DNA from: Vibrio intestinalis
GTDB taxonomy: Bacteria > Pseudomonadota > Gammaproteobacteria > Enterobacterales > Vibrionaceae
Length of the DNA: 64,000 nt
Assembly (NCBI RefSeq): GCF_025195085.2
Contig: NZ_JANAVY020000005.1
Coordinates: 140,400 to 204,399 of the forward strand
Direction of reading: 5' to 3'
Both the position numbers and the translations under genes were made by a program. Shown here in pieces: positions 18,327 to 28,150 of the stretch; the first letter of the stretch is position 1; the number at the start of each line of letters is the position of its first letter. The notes under the pieces were generated by a model. The model was not told where the DNA came from. It saw nothing but the letters and a program-made list of their open reading frames with translations, and did not search any database.

Positions 18327-18812
18327 TTAGAAGAAATCGATCGACGAGCGACCATTGCTTGAGCGCGCAGGTTTGTCTTCTTTAGGTTTATCTACAGACT
18401 TGGTTGCAGCAGATTTAGCTTTCGATAGGCTCGGCTTATTTGCCTTTTTGCCTTTGCTCGGCTTGTCTTTACGGCTTTTAGCTGGCGCTTTCTCCGCTTT
18501 TACTTCTCGCGGAGCTTTTGGCTCTGGTTCGGTAACCGGAGCATCACACACTACCACGTAGTACTCCTGGTTAAACTCAAAGAAATCGCCATCATACATC
18601 TTACGACGCTTGCGGGTTTCTAACTCACCGTTCACAGCCACGTAGCCTTCGGCAATCAAATGCTTTGCTTCACCGCCGCCGCCAACCAAGTTTGCTATTT
18701 TGAAGACTTTGTACAACTCAATAGGATGTGATGATACGTCGATACCTATCGCTTCAATCTCTATTTCTTCTTCTTGATCTTGCCAATCAGCATCACCTTG
18801 ATACTCGCTCAT
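18327..18812 (-). CDS. S4-domain RNA-binding protein (YbcJ-like) with basic tail
   Basis: The 161-residue protein has an acidic N-terminus, a YbcJ-type S4 domain (about residues 27-90: IELYKVFKIANLVGGGGEAK, then AVNGELETRKRRK) and a long Lys/Ala/Ser/Pro-rich low-complexity tail ending SSIDFF. S4 domains bind structured RNA; the basic tail is an extension relative to the roughly 70-residue YbcJ. A GTG codon directly precedes the chosen ATG, and GAGGTGAT serves as ribosome site. The gene is monocistronic with its own terminator. Confidence 0.75.
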   Translation of the reverse strand: MSEYQGDADWQDQEEEIEIEAIGIDVSSHPIELYKVFKIANLVGGGGEAKHLIAEGYVAVNGELETRKRRKMYDGDFFEFNQEYYVVVCDAPVTEPEPKAPREVKAEKAPAKSRKDKPSKGKKANKPSLSKAKSAATKSVDKPKEDKPARSSNGRSSIDFF

Positions 18813-18815
18813 CAC

Positions 18816-19361
18816 ATCACCTCTTTATCAAAACCTGAAGTCTAGCCTCTAACCCCAGATTTTAACAAGCAATTTCAGCTCTAGCCCTTATAAACCCACG
18901 CAAACGCTTGCTTTTACGTAACGCAATTTGATCGCTAAAATGCCGCCCTTATCTATAAAATCACTAAAGAACACGCATAAAAAGTCGATATATTGATAGA
19001 TTGATAAATAAGCGCGTATCTACAATGGTTACGCTTCCACCAGTTTGGTGATGAAACGTTAACCAAAACAGTCAGTTATGCCATTAGATTCATTTGAATT
19101 TTTATGACTGACTACACAAATCTAAATGGATTAATTTTATTTAGACTAAAAAACCACCATACAGTATCGCGCGACGATGTTTATGGTCACGATGTGAATT
19201 CGGCGGTAGTCGGTAATTAAATATTCATGTACAAACGCTACTATGCTGCTGCCCGTAGTTAGGCTTGAAGTAGTCCCATTAACAAATTGATTAGGTCGTA
19301 GAAATCAATGGCTAAGCCACAACCATATCGCCAAATGTCATTAGTATCGTCGGAGGCTCAG
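18816..19361. other. Divergent intergenic region
   Basis: About 540 bases between the S4-domain gene and the EAL-protein gene. It is AT-rich with several TATA-like stretches near 19090-19150, presumably promoters for both genes. No tRNA, known riboswitch or clear repeat was recognised. Confidence 0.5.
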
Positions 19362-21062
19362 ATGATCAACAGCACTTTTTCGCCGCTGATCTCCATTGCC
19401 GAACTCGATATGTTGATGGGCCATCATTTCATGCACATGTTCGATGTGATGAATGACGGCCTGTTTTACATGACAGACACCGACAATGTTATCTTCTACA
19501 ACCCTTCTTTTTATCAGCAATTTGGTATTGCTGATGGGCAAATCCTATTCAGTAAATGGCTCGATCTTATCCACCCTTTTGATCGCCAAGTATTACTTGA
19601 AAAAGTTGAAAACCATTTAGATACCAGCAACGAAAAGCAAGTTACGCAATATCGAGTGCGTAAAACCAATGGCCAGTATGTGTGGATTGAAGGTTCTGGC
19701 ATCACCAAAACCATCAATGGCCAAACATTCATTATTGGCTGTCATCGCGATATTTCTGACGCCAAGCTCATGGAAACCTATGTCCATCAAGCAGCATTTC
19801 GTGATAACGCCTCTGGTTTATCTAATAGTCATAAACTGTCGGTTGACCTGTCTGGCCTAAGCCTGCAAGCCAACGAGCAGTACTCACTGATTTATATCCA
19901 TCTCGAAGATATTCGCTCATACCAATCGCTGCACGGCCCGCATATTTTACGCGATTTGATGTCTCATCTGCTTTCATCGCTGAACACCTTTCCGGATGAA
20001 TTTGTCGATATCTATCGCGTGCAATCGGATGACTTCGCCATCTTAGTCAAAGGCCAATACAACGAAGATGAGATAAACAACCTTGGCGAACGGATCTTAA
20101 GTTCTTATCGTCAATCCATCGAAATGAATGGCTACCTTTTTGGCACCGACATCAGTATTGGTATCGTGCCAAATTTTGATCGCGCCCTACCGCCGGAAGA
20201 GATCATTAAGATTGCGGCGAGAACCGGCCAATTTGCCCGCGCAAAGCATGAAAACTATCTAGGGATCTACAACGCCGCGACCAAGAAAAAGGTCGACCGC
20301 CACTTTCATATTGAACGAGAACTGGCGCAAGCGATCAAAAACAACATTCTTAGCGTACGTTTTCAGCCCATCATCAACGCCAAAGACAACACCATTGCCA
20401 GTTTTGAAGCATTGGTTCGTTGGAATGATGCAACACTAGGGCAAATCTACCCCGATGAGTTCATCGCTGTGGCTGAGAAAAATGGCCTGATCGTCGACCT
20501 TGGATATCTGGTGGTAAATAAAGCATGTCAATTCATCAAGCAGTATCAGTTAGCCCATAACAGTAAAGTTCGGGTCAACATTAACGTGTCGGTATTGCAG
20601 CTACTCAATAATCAGTTCCCTGACAGGGTGAAGATGATGATTGATGAATACCAAATCGACTCAGATCGCATCGTACTAGAATTGACGGAAACCATCATTC
20701 TCGACGGAAACAAGAGTGCAGAGTCGCAGCTTTGCCGCCTTAACGAATACGGGTTTAGATTATCACTGGATGATTTCGGTGCGGGCTACAGCTCACTCAA
20801 CAGCTTCTTTGAACTGCCTTTTAAACAAATCAAAGTCGATAAGATGCTCGCTTGGCGCGCATTAGAAAACCCTGCAACCTTTGAGTACCTAAGCTTCATT
20901 ACTCGTTTGTGCTCAGACAATAATGTAGATGTGGTCATTGAAGGCATTGAAAACGCAGATATGCAGCGTAAGTTCACTAAGATGGGTGTGCATTACTTAC
21001 AAGGCTTTTGGTTTGCCAAACCGCTATGCCTTGCCAGTGCTAGCCAAGTAACATTAGTTTAG
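19362..21062 (+). CDS. PAS-GGDEF(degenerate)-EAL cyclic-di-GMP phosphodiesterase
   Basis: ATG 19362 follows GGAGGCTCAG, a much better site than the in-frame start at 19308, giving 566 residues. A PAS fold comes first (MNDGLFYMTDTDNVIFYNPS), then a GGDEF-like domain whose signature is SDDF, so cyclase activity is unlikely. The EAL domain is intact: FEALVRW, NINVSVLQLL, ELTET, DDFGAGYSS, KVDK, EGIEN and QGFWFAKP. It should hydrolyse c-di-GMP in response to a PAS signal. No membrane segment is seen. Confidence 0.9.
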   Translation: MINSTFSPLISIAELDMLMGHHFMHMFDVMNDGLFYMTDTDNVIFYNPSFYQQFGIADGQILFSKWLDLIHPFDRQVLLEKVENHLDTSNEKQVTQYRVRKTNGQYVWIEGSGITKTINGQTFIIGCHRDISDAKLMETYVHQAAFRDNASGLSNSHKLSVDLSGLSLQANEQYSLIYIHLEDIRSYQSLHGPHILRDLMSHLLSSLNTFPDEFVDIYRVQSDDFAILVKGQYNEDEINNLGERILSSYRQSIEMNGYLFGTDISIGIVPNFDRALPPEEIIKIAARTGQFARAKHENYLGIYNAATKKKVDRHFHIERELAQAIKNNILSVRFQPIINAKDNTIASFEALVRWNDATLGQIYPDEFIAVAEKNGLIVDLGYLVVNKACQFIKQYQLAHNSKVRVNINVSVLQLLNNQFPDRVKMMIDEYQIDSDRIVLELTETIILDGNKSAESQLCRLNEYGFRLSLDDFGAGYSSLNSFFELPFKQIKVDKMLAWRALENPATFEYLSFITRLCSDNNVDVVIEGIENADMQRKFTKMGVHYLQGFWFAKPLCLASASQVTLV

Positions 21063-21073
21063 ACAATGATTTA

Positions 21074-21104
21074 AGTGAGTAATGTAAACGATACATTACT
21101 CACT
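21074..21104. terminator. 13-bp perfect inverted repeat between convergent genes
   Basis: AGTGAGTAATGTA and TACATTACTCACT flank the loop AACGA. The position between the convergent EAL and yejF genes suggests a bidirectional terminator, but no T-run follows on either strand, so another role is possible. Confidence 0.6.
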
Positions 21105-21131
21105 CCAAGCCTTGCTGAATAAAGAACTCAG

Positions 21132-22718
21132 TTAAGAGAGCGCCACTAGCTCTTGAGTATAAGATTGTTGAGGCTGCTCAAATAGTCGCTGAGTCTCCCC
21201 TTGCTCGATAATCTCGCCTTGTTTCATCACTATCGTGTAATGACATAAAGACTTCACCACGTTCAAGTCGTGACTAATAAACAGGTAGGTCAGCTGGTAT
21301 TTTTGCTGCAAGGATTTGAGCAAATCAAGGATCTGCGCCTGTACGGTTCTATCGAGTGAAGAGGTCGGTTCATCGAGCAATATAAACTCTGGTTTTAGTA
21401 CCAACGCTCTCGCAATGGCAATGCGCTGACGCTGCCCACCTGAGAACTCATTCGGGTAACGAAAGCGTGTTTGCGGATCTAAATCCACCTCTTTCATTGC
21501 TTCGACAATCACATCATCAATCTGCTGTTCTGACATCTCGGTGTGAACATGCAAGCCTTCACCAATCACTTGTGCAACCGACATTCTTGGATTGAGCGCG
21601 GAGAATGGGTCTTGAAACACCACCTGCATCTTACTGCGATAAGGCAGCATAGCTTTACGGTCTAAACCCTGAATTTGATTGCCTTGGTAGCTGATCGAAC
21701 CTTCCGAATTAACCAAACGTAAGATAGCCATGCCGGTCGTTGATTTACCTGAGCCACTTTCACCCACTAACCCAATTGAATGGCCTTGGCGTAAATCAAA
21801 GCCCATATCAGTGACCGCTTTGATGTGTGAGATAACGCGTTTAAACAATCCGCCTGTAATCGGAAACCAAACTCGCAATTGTTCAACCGATAGCAATGTC
21901 GGCGCATTGTCACTCACCGCCACTGGTAAACCTTTAGGATCAGAGTTAATCAGCTTTTGTGTATAGGCATGCTCTGGTGCGGTAAACACTTGCTGGCATT
22001 CGCCAACCTCAACCAACTCACCACTTTGCATGACCGCGACTCTATCGGCAATTTTACGGACGATGCTCAAATCATGGGTAATGAACAGCATCGCCATACC
22101 AAGCTCTTGCTGTAATGCTTTGAGTAAATCGAGTATTTGCGCTTGTACCGATACATCAAGCGCTGTGGTCGGCTCATCCGCGATCAGTAGTTCTGGTTCA
22201 TTGATAAGTGCCATCGCAATCATCACGCGCTGCCTTTCCCCGCCAGAAAGCTCATGAGGGTAAGCAGAAATTTTTGATGCTGCGTTGCGAATGCCCACTT
22301 TTTCAAGCCATTCAAGCGCCAATTGTTCCGCTTTGTTTTGTCTTAACCCACGGTGTATCGCTAGTGTTTCGACCAGCTGTTTACCCACTTTATGCAGCGG
22401 ATTGAGCGAGACCATAGGTTCTTGGAAAATCATCCCAATTCGACCACCGCGAATACCGCGCAATTGACGTTCCGAGCAGCTCAACATATCAGTACCATCA
22501 AAGGTAATTTGACCGTTTAGATAGTGAGAAGAACCTTTAGGGAGTAATTTGAGGATGGCATTAGCGGTGACAGATTTACCTGAACCACTCTCTCCCACTA
22601 AAGCTAAGGTTTCCCCTTTGTTAATCTCTAACGAAACCTGATGGGTAACGGCATCGATTTTCCCTGCTCGACCAAAACCAACCGATAAATCTTTTACTGT
22701 AAGGATAGTTTCAGTCAT
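21132..22718 (-). CDS. yejF: Peptide ABC transporter fused ATPase YejF
   Basis: The 528-residue protein contains two complete ABC ATPase modules: Walker A GESGSGKS in each half, signatures LSGGERQRV and FSGGQRQRI, and Walker B LLIADEP and ILLDEP. It energises the YejBE permease for oligopeptide (microcin C-type) uptake. It is the last gene of yejABEF, two bases after yejE, which indicates one transcript. A paralogous fused ATPase lies at 32327-33952 in this window. Confidence 0.92.
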   Translation of the reverse strand: MTETILTVKDLSVGFGRAGKIDAVTHQVSLEINKGETLALVGESGSGKSVTANAILKLLPKGSSHYLNGQITFDGTDMLSCSERQLRGIRGGRIGMIFQEPMVSLNPLHKVGKQLVETLAIHRGLRQNKAEQLALEWLEKVGIRNAASKISAYPHELSGGERQRVMIAMALINEPELLIADEPTTALDVSVQAQILDLLKALQQELGMAMLFITHDLSIVRKIADRVAVMQSGELVEVGECQQVFTAPEHAYTQKLINSDPKGLPVAVSDNAPTLLSVEQLRVWFPITGGLFKRVISHIKAVTDMGFDLRQGHSIGLVGESGSGKSTTGMAILRLVNSEGSISYQGNQIQGLDRKAMLPYRSKMQVVFQDPFSALNPRMSVAQVIGEGLHVHTEMSEQQIDDVIVEAMKEVDLDPQTRFRYPNEFSGGQRQRIAIARALVLKPEFILLDEPTSSLDRTVQAQILDLLKSLQQKYQLTYLFISHDLNVVKSLCHYTIVMKQGEIIEQGETQRLFEQPQQSYTQELVALS

Positions 22719-22720
22719 GG

Positions 22721-23761
22721 CTATCGTCCTTGATGATGAGGGTCAAATGCGTCACGTACCGCTTCACCAATGAACACCAACAAAGTCAGCATCACAGATA
22801 GTACGGCAAATGCAGAGATACCAAGCCAAGGGGCCTGCAAATTGGCTTTACCTTGCGCCAGTAGCTCGCCCAGTGAAGGTGAACCTGCGGGTAATCCAAA
22901 CCCTAAGAAGTCGAGTGAGGTTAATGTGGTGACCGAGCCAGAAAGAATAAACGGCATCATGGTAAGCGAGGCCACCATGGCATTAGGCAGCATATGACGT
23001 AGCATGATTCGGTTATCGCTCACGCCCATGGCTTGCGCCGCTCTCACATAATCAAAATTACGGCAACGCAAAAACTCCGCACGAACAATGCCGACTAAAC
23101 TCATCCAACTAAACAGCACCATTATGCCCAGTAGCCACCAGAAGTTTGGCTCAACAAAGCTTGATAGAATAATCAACAAAAACAGGGTCGGCATGCCTGA
23201 CCACACTTCAATGAAACGTTGACCAATAAGATCGAGCCAGCCACCGTAGTAGCCTTGTGTCGCTCCTACCACCACTCCAATCACACTTGAGATGATGGTC
23301 AGTACAAAGCCAAACAACACCGATATACGAAAGCCGTAAATGATCCGCGCCAATACATCTCGGCCTTTATCATCAGTGCCTAACCAGTTGGCAGAATCAG
23401 GCGCAGAAGGTACTGCACCTGAGATATTGAAGTTAATCGTGTCGTAACTAAAGCGAATCAACGGCCAAATGATGTAGCCGTTTTCTTCAATCAACTCGAT
23501 GACATAAGGATCGGTATAATCGGCCTCAGTTTCAAACTCACCGCCAAATTCTGTTTCAGCATACTGATTGAAAACCGGCACAAACCACTGTTGGTCATAC
23601 TCAACCAACAGTGGCTTATCATTGGCAATCAACTCAGCGAAAAGGCTCAACACAAACAAAATAGCAAACAACCATAGCGACCAAAAACCGCGTTTATGAG
23701 CTTTAAATCGTTGCCAACGCGCTTGATTTAGAGGATTCGGAGCTTTGTTTTTATTCCACAT
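22721..23761 (-). CDS. yejE: Peptide ABC transporter permease YejE
   Basis: This 346-residue permease starts [20 protein letters not shown] and has one N-terminal transmembrane span, a large periplasmic loop with NWLGTDDKGRDVLAR, then the DppC-type permease core with the EAA-like loop AAQAMGVSDNRIMLRHMLPN. It forms half of the inner-membrane channel. Its ATG overlaps the yejB stop (TAATG), showing translational coupling. Confidence 0.92.
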   Translation of the reverse strand: MWNKNKAPNPLNQARWQRFKAHKRGFWSLWLFAILFVLSLFAELIANDKPLLVEYDQQWFVPVFNQYAETEFGGEFETEADYTDPYVIELIEENGYIIWPLIRFSYDTINFNISGAVPSAPDSANWLGTDDKGRDVLARIIYGFRISVLFGFVLTIISSVIGVVVGATQGYYGGWLDLIGQRFIEVWSGMPTLFLLIILSSFVEPNFWWLLGIMVLFSWMSLVGIVRAEFLRCRNFDYVRAAQAMGVSDNRIMLRHMLPNAMVASLTMMPFILSGSVTTLTSLDFLGFGLPAGSPSLGELLAQGKANLQAPWLGISAFAVLSVMLTLLVFIGEAVRDAFDPHHQGR

Positions 23762-24855
23762 TAGCGCGCCTCAAAATCAATTCTTGGGTCAACCCAAGTG
23801 TAAGTTAGGTCTGAAATAATGCTCAGCACTAAGCCAAGTAACGTCATGATATAAAGCGAGCTGAACACCACTGGATAGTCGCGCTGTATGGTCGATTCAA
23901 AACCCAGTAGCCCAATCCCTTCGAGTGAGAACATCACCTCTATCAGCATTGAACCGGTGAAGAAAATACTGATAAATGCACTTGGGAAACCGGCGATGAT
24001 AATCAGCATGGCGTTACGAAACACATGGCGATACAAAATGCTCTGTTCATCTAACCCTTTTGCACGCGCCGTTACCACATACTGCTTATTGATTTCATCT
24101 AAAAACGAGTTCTTGGTCAGCATGCTCAAGGTCGCGAAGCCACCAATCACCATCGCAGCAATAGGCAGTGCAAGGTGCCAAAAGTAATCACCAATTTGTT
24201 GATACCACGTCATTTGATCAAAGTTAGAAGAGACTAAACCACGCAGCGGGAACCAACTAAAATAGTTGCCACTGGCGAACAATATAATAAGAATAATGGC
24301 GAACAAAAATCCGGGGATGGCATAACCCACAATCACCAGCGCACTAGACCAAATATCAAACCGAGAACCATGATGAATGGCTTTCAGAATCCCCAGTGGG
24401 ATTGATATCAAATAAATGATTAACGTACTCCACAGACCAAGTGAAATAGATACGGGCAGCCGGTCGACAATCAAATCAATCACGTTACCGCCTTTAAATA
24501 AGCTTTCACCGAAATTAAAGGTCGCATAGTTCTTGAGCATGTCGAAATATCGCTCATGCAGCGGTTTATCAAAACCAAACTGCTTCTTTATCTCTGCCAC
24601 AACTTCAGGGTCAAGTCCGCGCGAACCTTTATAGCCTGTTGCGCTGTCATCACTATTTAGGTCAGTCGCTGAGCCCGCTTCATTACCGCCACCAGCAAAG
24701 CGCTCCATAATGCCAGAGCTGTGGCCTTCAATTTGGGCAATAGCTTGCTCTACTGGCCCACCGGGCGCGATTTGAATGATGAAGAAGTTGATGGTGATGA
24801 TCGCCCACAATGTGGGGATCACCAACAATAATCGACGAAATATGTACGCTGCCAT
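23761..24855 (-). CDS. yejB: Peptide ABC transporter permease YejB
   Basis: The 364-residue protein begins [20 protein letters not shown], typical of DppB-type permeases, and has [15 protein letters not shown], an extended periplasmic segment, and the coupling loop [22 protein letters not shown]. It pairs with YejE. It is 10 bases downstream of yejA and overlaps yejE. Confidence 0.92.
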   Translation of the reverse strand: MAAYIFRRLLLVIPTLWAIITINFFIIQIAPGGPVEQAIAQIEGHSSGIMERFAGGGNEAGSATDLNSDDSATGYKGSRGLDPEVVAEIKKQFGFDKPLHERYFDMLKNYATFNFGESLFKGGNVIDLIVDRLPVSISLGLWSTLIIYLISIPLGILKAIHHGSRFDIWSSALVIVGYAIPGFLFAIILIILFASGNYFSWFPLRGLVSSNFDQMTWYQQIGDYFWHLALPIAAMVIGGFATLSMLTKNSFLDEINKQYVVTARAKGLDEQSILYRHVFRNAMLIIIAGFPSAFISIFFTGSMLIEVMFSLEGIGLLGFESTIQRDYPVVFSSLYIMTLLGLVLSIISDLTYTWVDPRIDFEAR

Positions 24856-24865
24856 TTATCCCTCT

Positions 24866-26683
24866 TTAACGGCGTTTCTCTGGAAGTTTCAAGCTTTTCT
24901 GCTCTGAAATCCACCACGTATCCATGCCCAAGTCGTATTTTGGCATTAATTCTGGACGCTCAAATTTGTCCCACATTGCCACGCGGTAGGTACCCGAATG
25001 CCACTGAGGAATAATGTAGTAATTCCATTGCAGCACGCGGTCTAGTGCTCTGCCTAGATCTAGTAACAGCTCTGGGTTACTTTGGTTGTCGGCGATTTGT
25101 TGGGTCAACGCATCGACCACTGGATCAATCACCCCAGCCTTATTGTAAGACGAATCAAGGAAGTGAGAGTTCCAGACAATCATGAGGTTTGGCCCCGGAT
25201 AAGGGTTAGCGCTGAACTGGCTTGAGATCATGTCAAAGTCACGATCGCGCATACGCTTAATGTACTGAGTGGTATCCACGCTGCGGATTTTCATCTCAAT
25301 ACCCATGCGCTTTAAGTTCTTCTGTACCGGAATCACGATGCGCTCTGTGGTTGGGCTATAGACCAAAATCTCAAACGATAGTGGCTGACCTGTCTCAACA
25401 TTGGTCATCACTTTGTTGTTTAGCTCCCAACCGGCCTCTTTAAGTAACTTAAATGCCGTACGCATTTGGCTACGAATACGACCAGAGCCGTCTGTCACTG
25501 GCGGTTGGTATTCGGCAGAGAATACACGCTCAGGTATTTGGTCCTTATATGGCGCTAATATTTTTAGCTCTCCTTCACTCGGCAAGCCCTTTGCTTCGTA
25601 ATCGGTATTTTGGAAATAGCTGCGGGTACGTGAATATTGATCGTAGAACATGTTTTTGTTCATCCACTCAAAATCCATCGCGTAGTTGAGCGCCTCGCGA
25701 ACTTTAGGATCTTTAAACACGTCTCGATGTGTATTGAACACGAAACCTTGAGTGGTTTCTGGCTTTTGATGCGGGATCTGCTGTTTAACAATAAAGCCTT
25801 TATCGAAGTTTTGACCCGTGTAAGAGTTGGCCCAAAACTTGGCTGAATTTTCGATTCTAAAATCAAACTCGCCCGCTTTGAACGCCTCTAACATCACTGT
25901 GTCATCACGGTAATAGTCGTATTGAACTTGCTGGAAATTATGGCGACCAATATTTACCGGCAGATCTTTCGCCCAGTAGTTGTCATCAAGGGTGTAGGTG
26001 ACACTCTGGCCAGATTTGTATTCCGTAATTTTGTAGGCCGCGCTACCAACAGGCGGTTCAGACAGCGGTTCGGAGAAGTTTTTATCCTGCCAAAAATGCT
26101 TTGGCAGTACTTTAGTACCTTGCGCGAAACTAAACAGTTTTTCGCGGTTTGGTGTCGCCATTTCGATACGCACTACCAAATCACTTTTCGCCGTTACCGA
26201 TTTGATGTCTTTATAGTAAACCCGATATTGCGGTACACCTTCAGCCATGAATTTGTCAAAGGTAAAGGCCACATCGTGAGCGGTGATTGGTTGTCCATCG
26301 TGAAAGCGCGCTTTTGGGTTGATGTCTAATTCAAGCCAAGTGTAATCATCTGAGTAACGTACTCGCTCAGCAATTAACGGGTAATAGGCATCGATTTCAT
26401 CACTAGGGGAAAACATTAACGCGTCGTATAACTCGCCAGTGCCTTGCGCCGCCACCCCACGAGAAGCATAACGGTTGAAGTTATCGTAAGTACCAACCAC
26501 GCCATACGTCATTTTGCCAAACTTTGGCGCATCAGGGTTTACGTAATCAAAGTGGGCAAAATCCTCTGCATATTTGGCCGAGCCAAAGCCAACCAAAGAG
26601 GTACTTTCAATCACTTTTGCAAAGCTCGCGCTGCTGCATAGTGCAAGCATTGCGCCGATAACGACATGTCGCAGTTTAGCCAT
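24866..26683 (-). CDS. yejA: Peptide ABC transporter substrate-binding protein YejA
   Basis: The 605-residue protein has a signal peptide (LALCSSASFA) and the SBP_bac_5 fold typical of oligopeptide-binding proteins: DAYYPLIAERVRYSDDYTWL, FHDGQPITAHDVAFTFDKFM and a large C-terminal domain ending in DTWWISEQKSLKLP. In E. coli YejA supplies peptides and microcin C to YejBEF. It is first in the operon, so the promoter should lie in 26684-26860. Confidence 0.9.
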   Translation of the reverse strand: MAKLRHVVIGAMLALCSSASFAKVIESTSLVGFGSAKYAEDFAHFDYVNPDAPKFGKMTYGVVGTYDNFNRYASRGVAAQGTGELYDALMFSPSDEIDAYYPLIAERVRYSDDYTWLELDINPKARFHDGQPITAHDVAFTFDKFMAEGVPQYRVYYKDIKSVTAKSDLVVRIEMATPNREKLFSFAQGTKVLPKHFWQDKNFSEPLSEPPVGSAAYKITEYKSGQSVTYTLDDNYWAKDLPVNIGRHNFQQVQYDYYRDDTVMLEAFKAGEFDFRIENSAKFWANSYTGQNFDKGFIVKQQIPHQKPETTQGFVFNTHRDVFKDPKVREALNYAMDFEWMNKNMFYDQYSRTRSYFQNTDYEAKGLPSEGELKILAPYKDQIPERVFSAEYQPPVTDGSGRIRSQMRTAFKLLKEAGWELNNKVMTNVETGQPLSFEILVYSPTTERIVIPVQKNLKRMGIEMKIRSVDTTQYIKRMRDRDFDMISSQFSANPYPGPNLMIVWNSHFLDSSYNKAGVIDPVVDALTQQIADNQSNPELLLDLGRALDRVLQWNYYIIPQWHSGTYRVAMWDKFERPELMPKYDLGMDTWWISEQKSLKLPEKRR

Positions 26684-26867
26684 AGCTACTCCCTTAGCTT
26701 GTTTCTCTCTACCTTGGCGTAAAACCTAACGTAGTTTTAATATTATTAATTCAATCACTTGAGTAAGTATATACCGAAATTGTTCATTGAGATGATTTGT
26801 TATGAAACAAAATACGTTTTCATCTTACCCATCAATCGTTGCCGGCCTCGCCATTGAGCAGACAAAA

Positions 26868-26892
26868 TAAAACCCACCGAAGTGGGTTAATT
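26868..26892. terminator. Intrinsic terminator
   Basis: AAAACCCACC and GGTGGGTT-type arms around GAAG form a short stem directly after the NUDIX gene on the minus strand. Confidence 0.75.
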
Positions 26893-27411
26893 CTACAACA
26901 TTTCTTGTGCAACCAAGTGAAGTAAGAAAGTCTCGCGTTCAATGCTCATACCTTTCTTTGGGCTCTCCGCCATGGTTTTCTCATTGTGAGCGATAGCATC
27001 ATGGATATTCATCCATACTGGCTTCATGCCATTTTTGATTTCGTAATCTTCGTAGGCCGTTTCGCCTAGTTCACGATCAATTTTGCACGTGTAGCAGTAA
27101 GACGTCATGTGCATCACATCGGCATCATCTTTGTACCAAGGTCGAAACTCTTCATAGATACCAAATGGTTTAATGTTGTGAATGTTATTGGCGCCAGTTT
27201 CTTCTTCAAGCTCGCGAACCATACCTGCAATCACATCTTCGCCTTCGTCTAAGCCACCACCAGGAATGGTGTAATCGTGGTAACGCTCTGTATAGAGCAG
27301 CAAAATGTCTTCACCATCAATGACTATCGCACGCGCAGCTTTGCGCTGAAAAACGGTTTTATCGTCTAAGTGTTCTATATCTGGGTGAATTGTGGTTTTT
27401 AAGTGGCGCAT
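26893..27411 (-). CDS. NUDIX hydrolase
   Basis: The 172-residue protein carries a complete NUDIX box, G(x5)E(x7)RELEEETGA, at about residues 52-74 (GGLDEGED...REL EEETG), after a beta-strand with TIPGGG. NUDIX enzymes hydrolyse nucleoside diphosphates linked to another group, using Mg2+ held by the box glutamates. The substrate cannot be told from the sequence. It stands alone, 77 bases from the next acetyltransferase gene on the same strand. Confidence 0.88.
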   Translation of the reverse strand: MRHLKTTIHPDIEHLDDKTVFQRKAARAIVIDGEDILLLYTERYHDYTIPGGGLDEGEDVIAGMVRELEEETGANNIHNIKPFGIYEEFRPWYKDDADVMHMTSYCYTCKIDRELGETAYEDYEIKNGMKPVWMNIHDAIAHNEKTMAESPKKGMSIERETFLLHLVAQEML

Positions 27412-27488
27412 ACTTCAATTTACAACTGGCGGAAAAGGAGGCGATTCTATCACAGCCACCTTGAAGCTCAATGCCCTACCCACGCAAC

Positions 27489-27956
27489 TTAAAAGTGCAT
27501 AATCATTATATGTTGCGGGCCAGAGGGGCCACCATGATATAGCTTACCCGTATCGAAGAACCCGGCCTTTTGATAACAGCCATACGCGATTGGGTTTTCG
27601 CAATTTACGGTTAAGTAAATCGATTTAAAACGTGGATAGTTTAAGCTCAAATGAGCGGAAAGAGACTCTACCGCACGAGTACCAAATCCTTTTGCCTGCT
27701 GCGCGGCATCAATAAAGAATGCGCGTAGGCCAAGACCATCTTGCAAACAAAAGTCATAACCATATTGGTAATGGGTGTCGATTAAAAAGAAGCCAACTAC
27801 TTGCTGTTGATGCAATATCACATGAGGGTGTACCTCATCGTTTACGTTGGCCAATATCTCCTGCATTGTACCGACGAAAGCCTGTTGTTCTTCCACTACC
27901 GTTAACTGCGACACTTCATCGAGATGATGGGTTTGCATGGCTGAAATAGTGATCAC
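27489..27956 (-). CDS. GNAT-family acetyltransferase (chromosomal paralogue of a cassette gene)
   Basis: The 155-residue protein has GNAT motif A as QQAKGFGTRAVESL and motif B as CYQKAGFFDTGKLY, ending GPSGPQHIMIMHF. Its C-terminal half closely resembles the integron-cassette acetyltransferase at 60807-61277, sharing IYLTVNC, KAGF.DTGKLY and GPQHIM. The acceptor is unknown. The gene has its own start at 27956 with modest upstream AAGGAA. Confidence 0.85.
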   Translation of the reverse strand: MITISAMQTHHLDEVSQLTVVEEQQAFVGTMQEILANVNDEVHPHVILHQQQVVGFFLIDTHYQYGYDFCLQDGLGLRAFFIDAAQQAKGFGTRAVESLSAHLSLNYPRFKSIYLTVNCENPIAYGCYQKAGFFDTGKLYHGGPSGPQHIMIMHF

Positions 27957-28150
27957 TTTAATATTCCTTTATTTTCTTTTTTGCAACATTATTATAACCA
28001 GAACAACTCTTGTGACAATATTCCCGCTTCCCCACACACTATTCATGGTTTATTTTGAAGTCATTTACGTATATCAATAGTAATTAGGTTTCGCGCCACG
28101 ATTCTTTATTTTTCAAAGCATATAGGCGCCCCAATTTTGAGGTATTTTCA

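Noticed and set aside
18816..19361. Cyclic-di-GMP riboswitch before the EAL gene
   Set aside because: I looked for the conserved GEMM aptamer blocks and did not find them.
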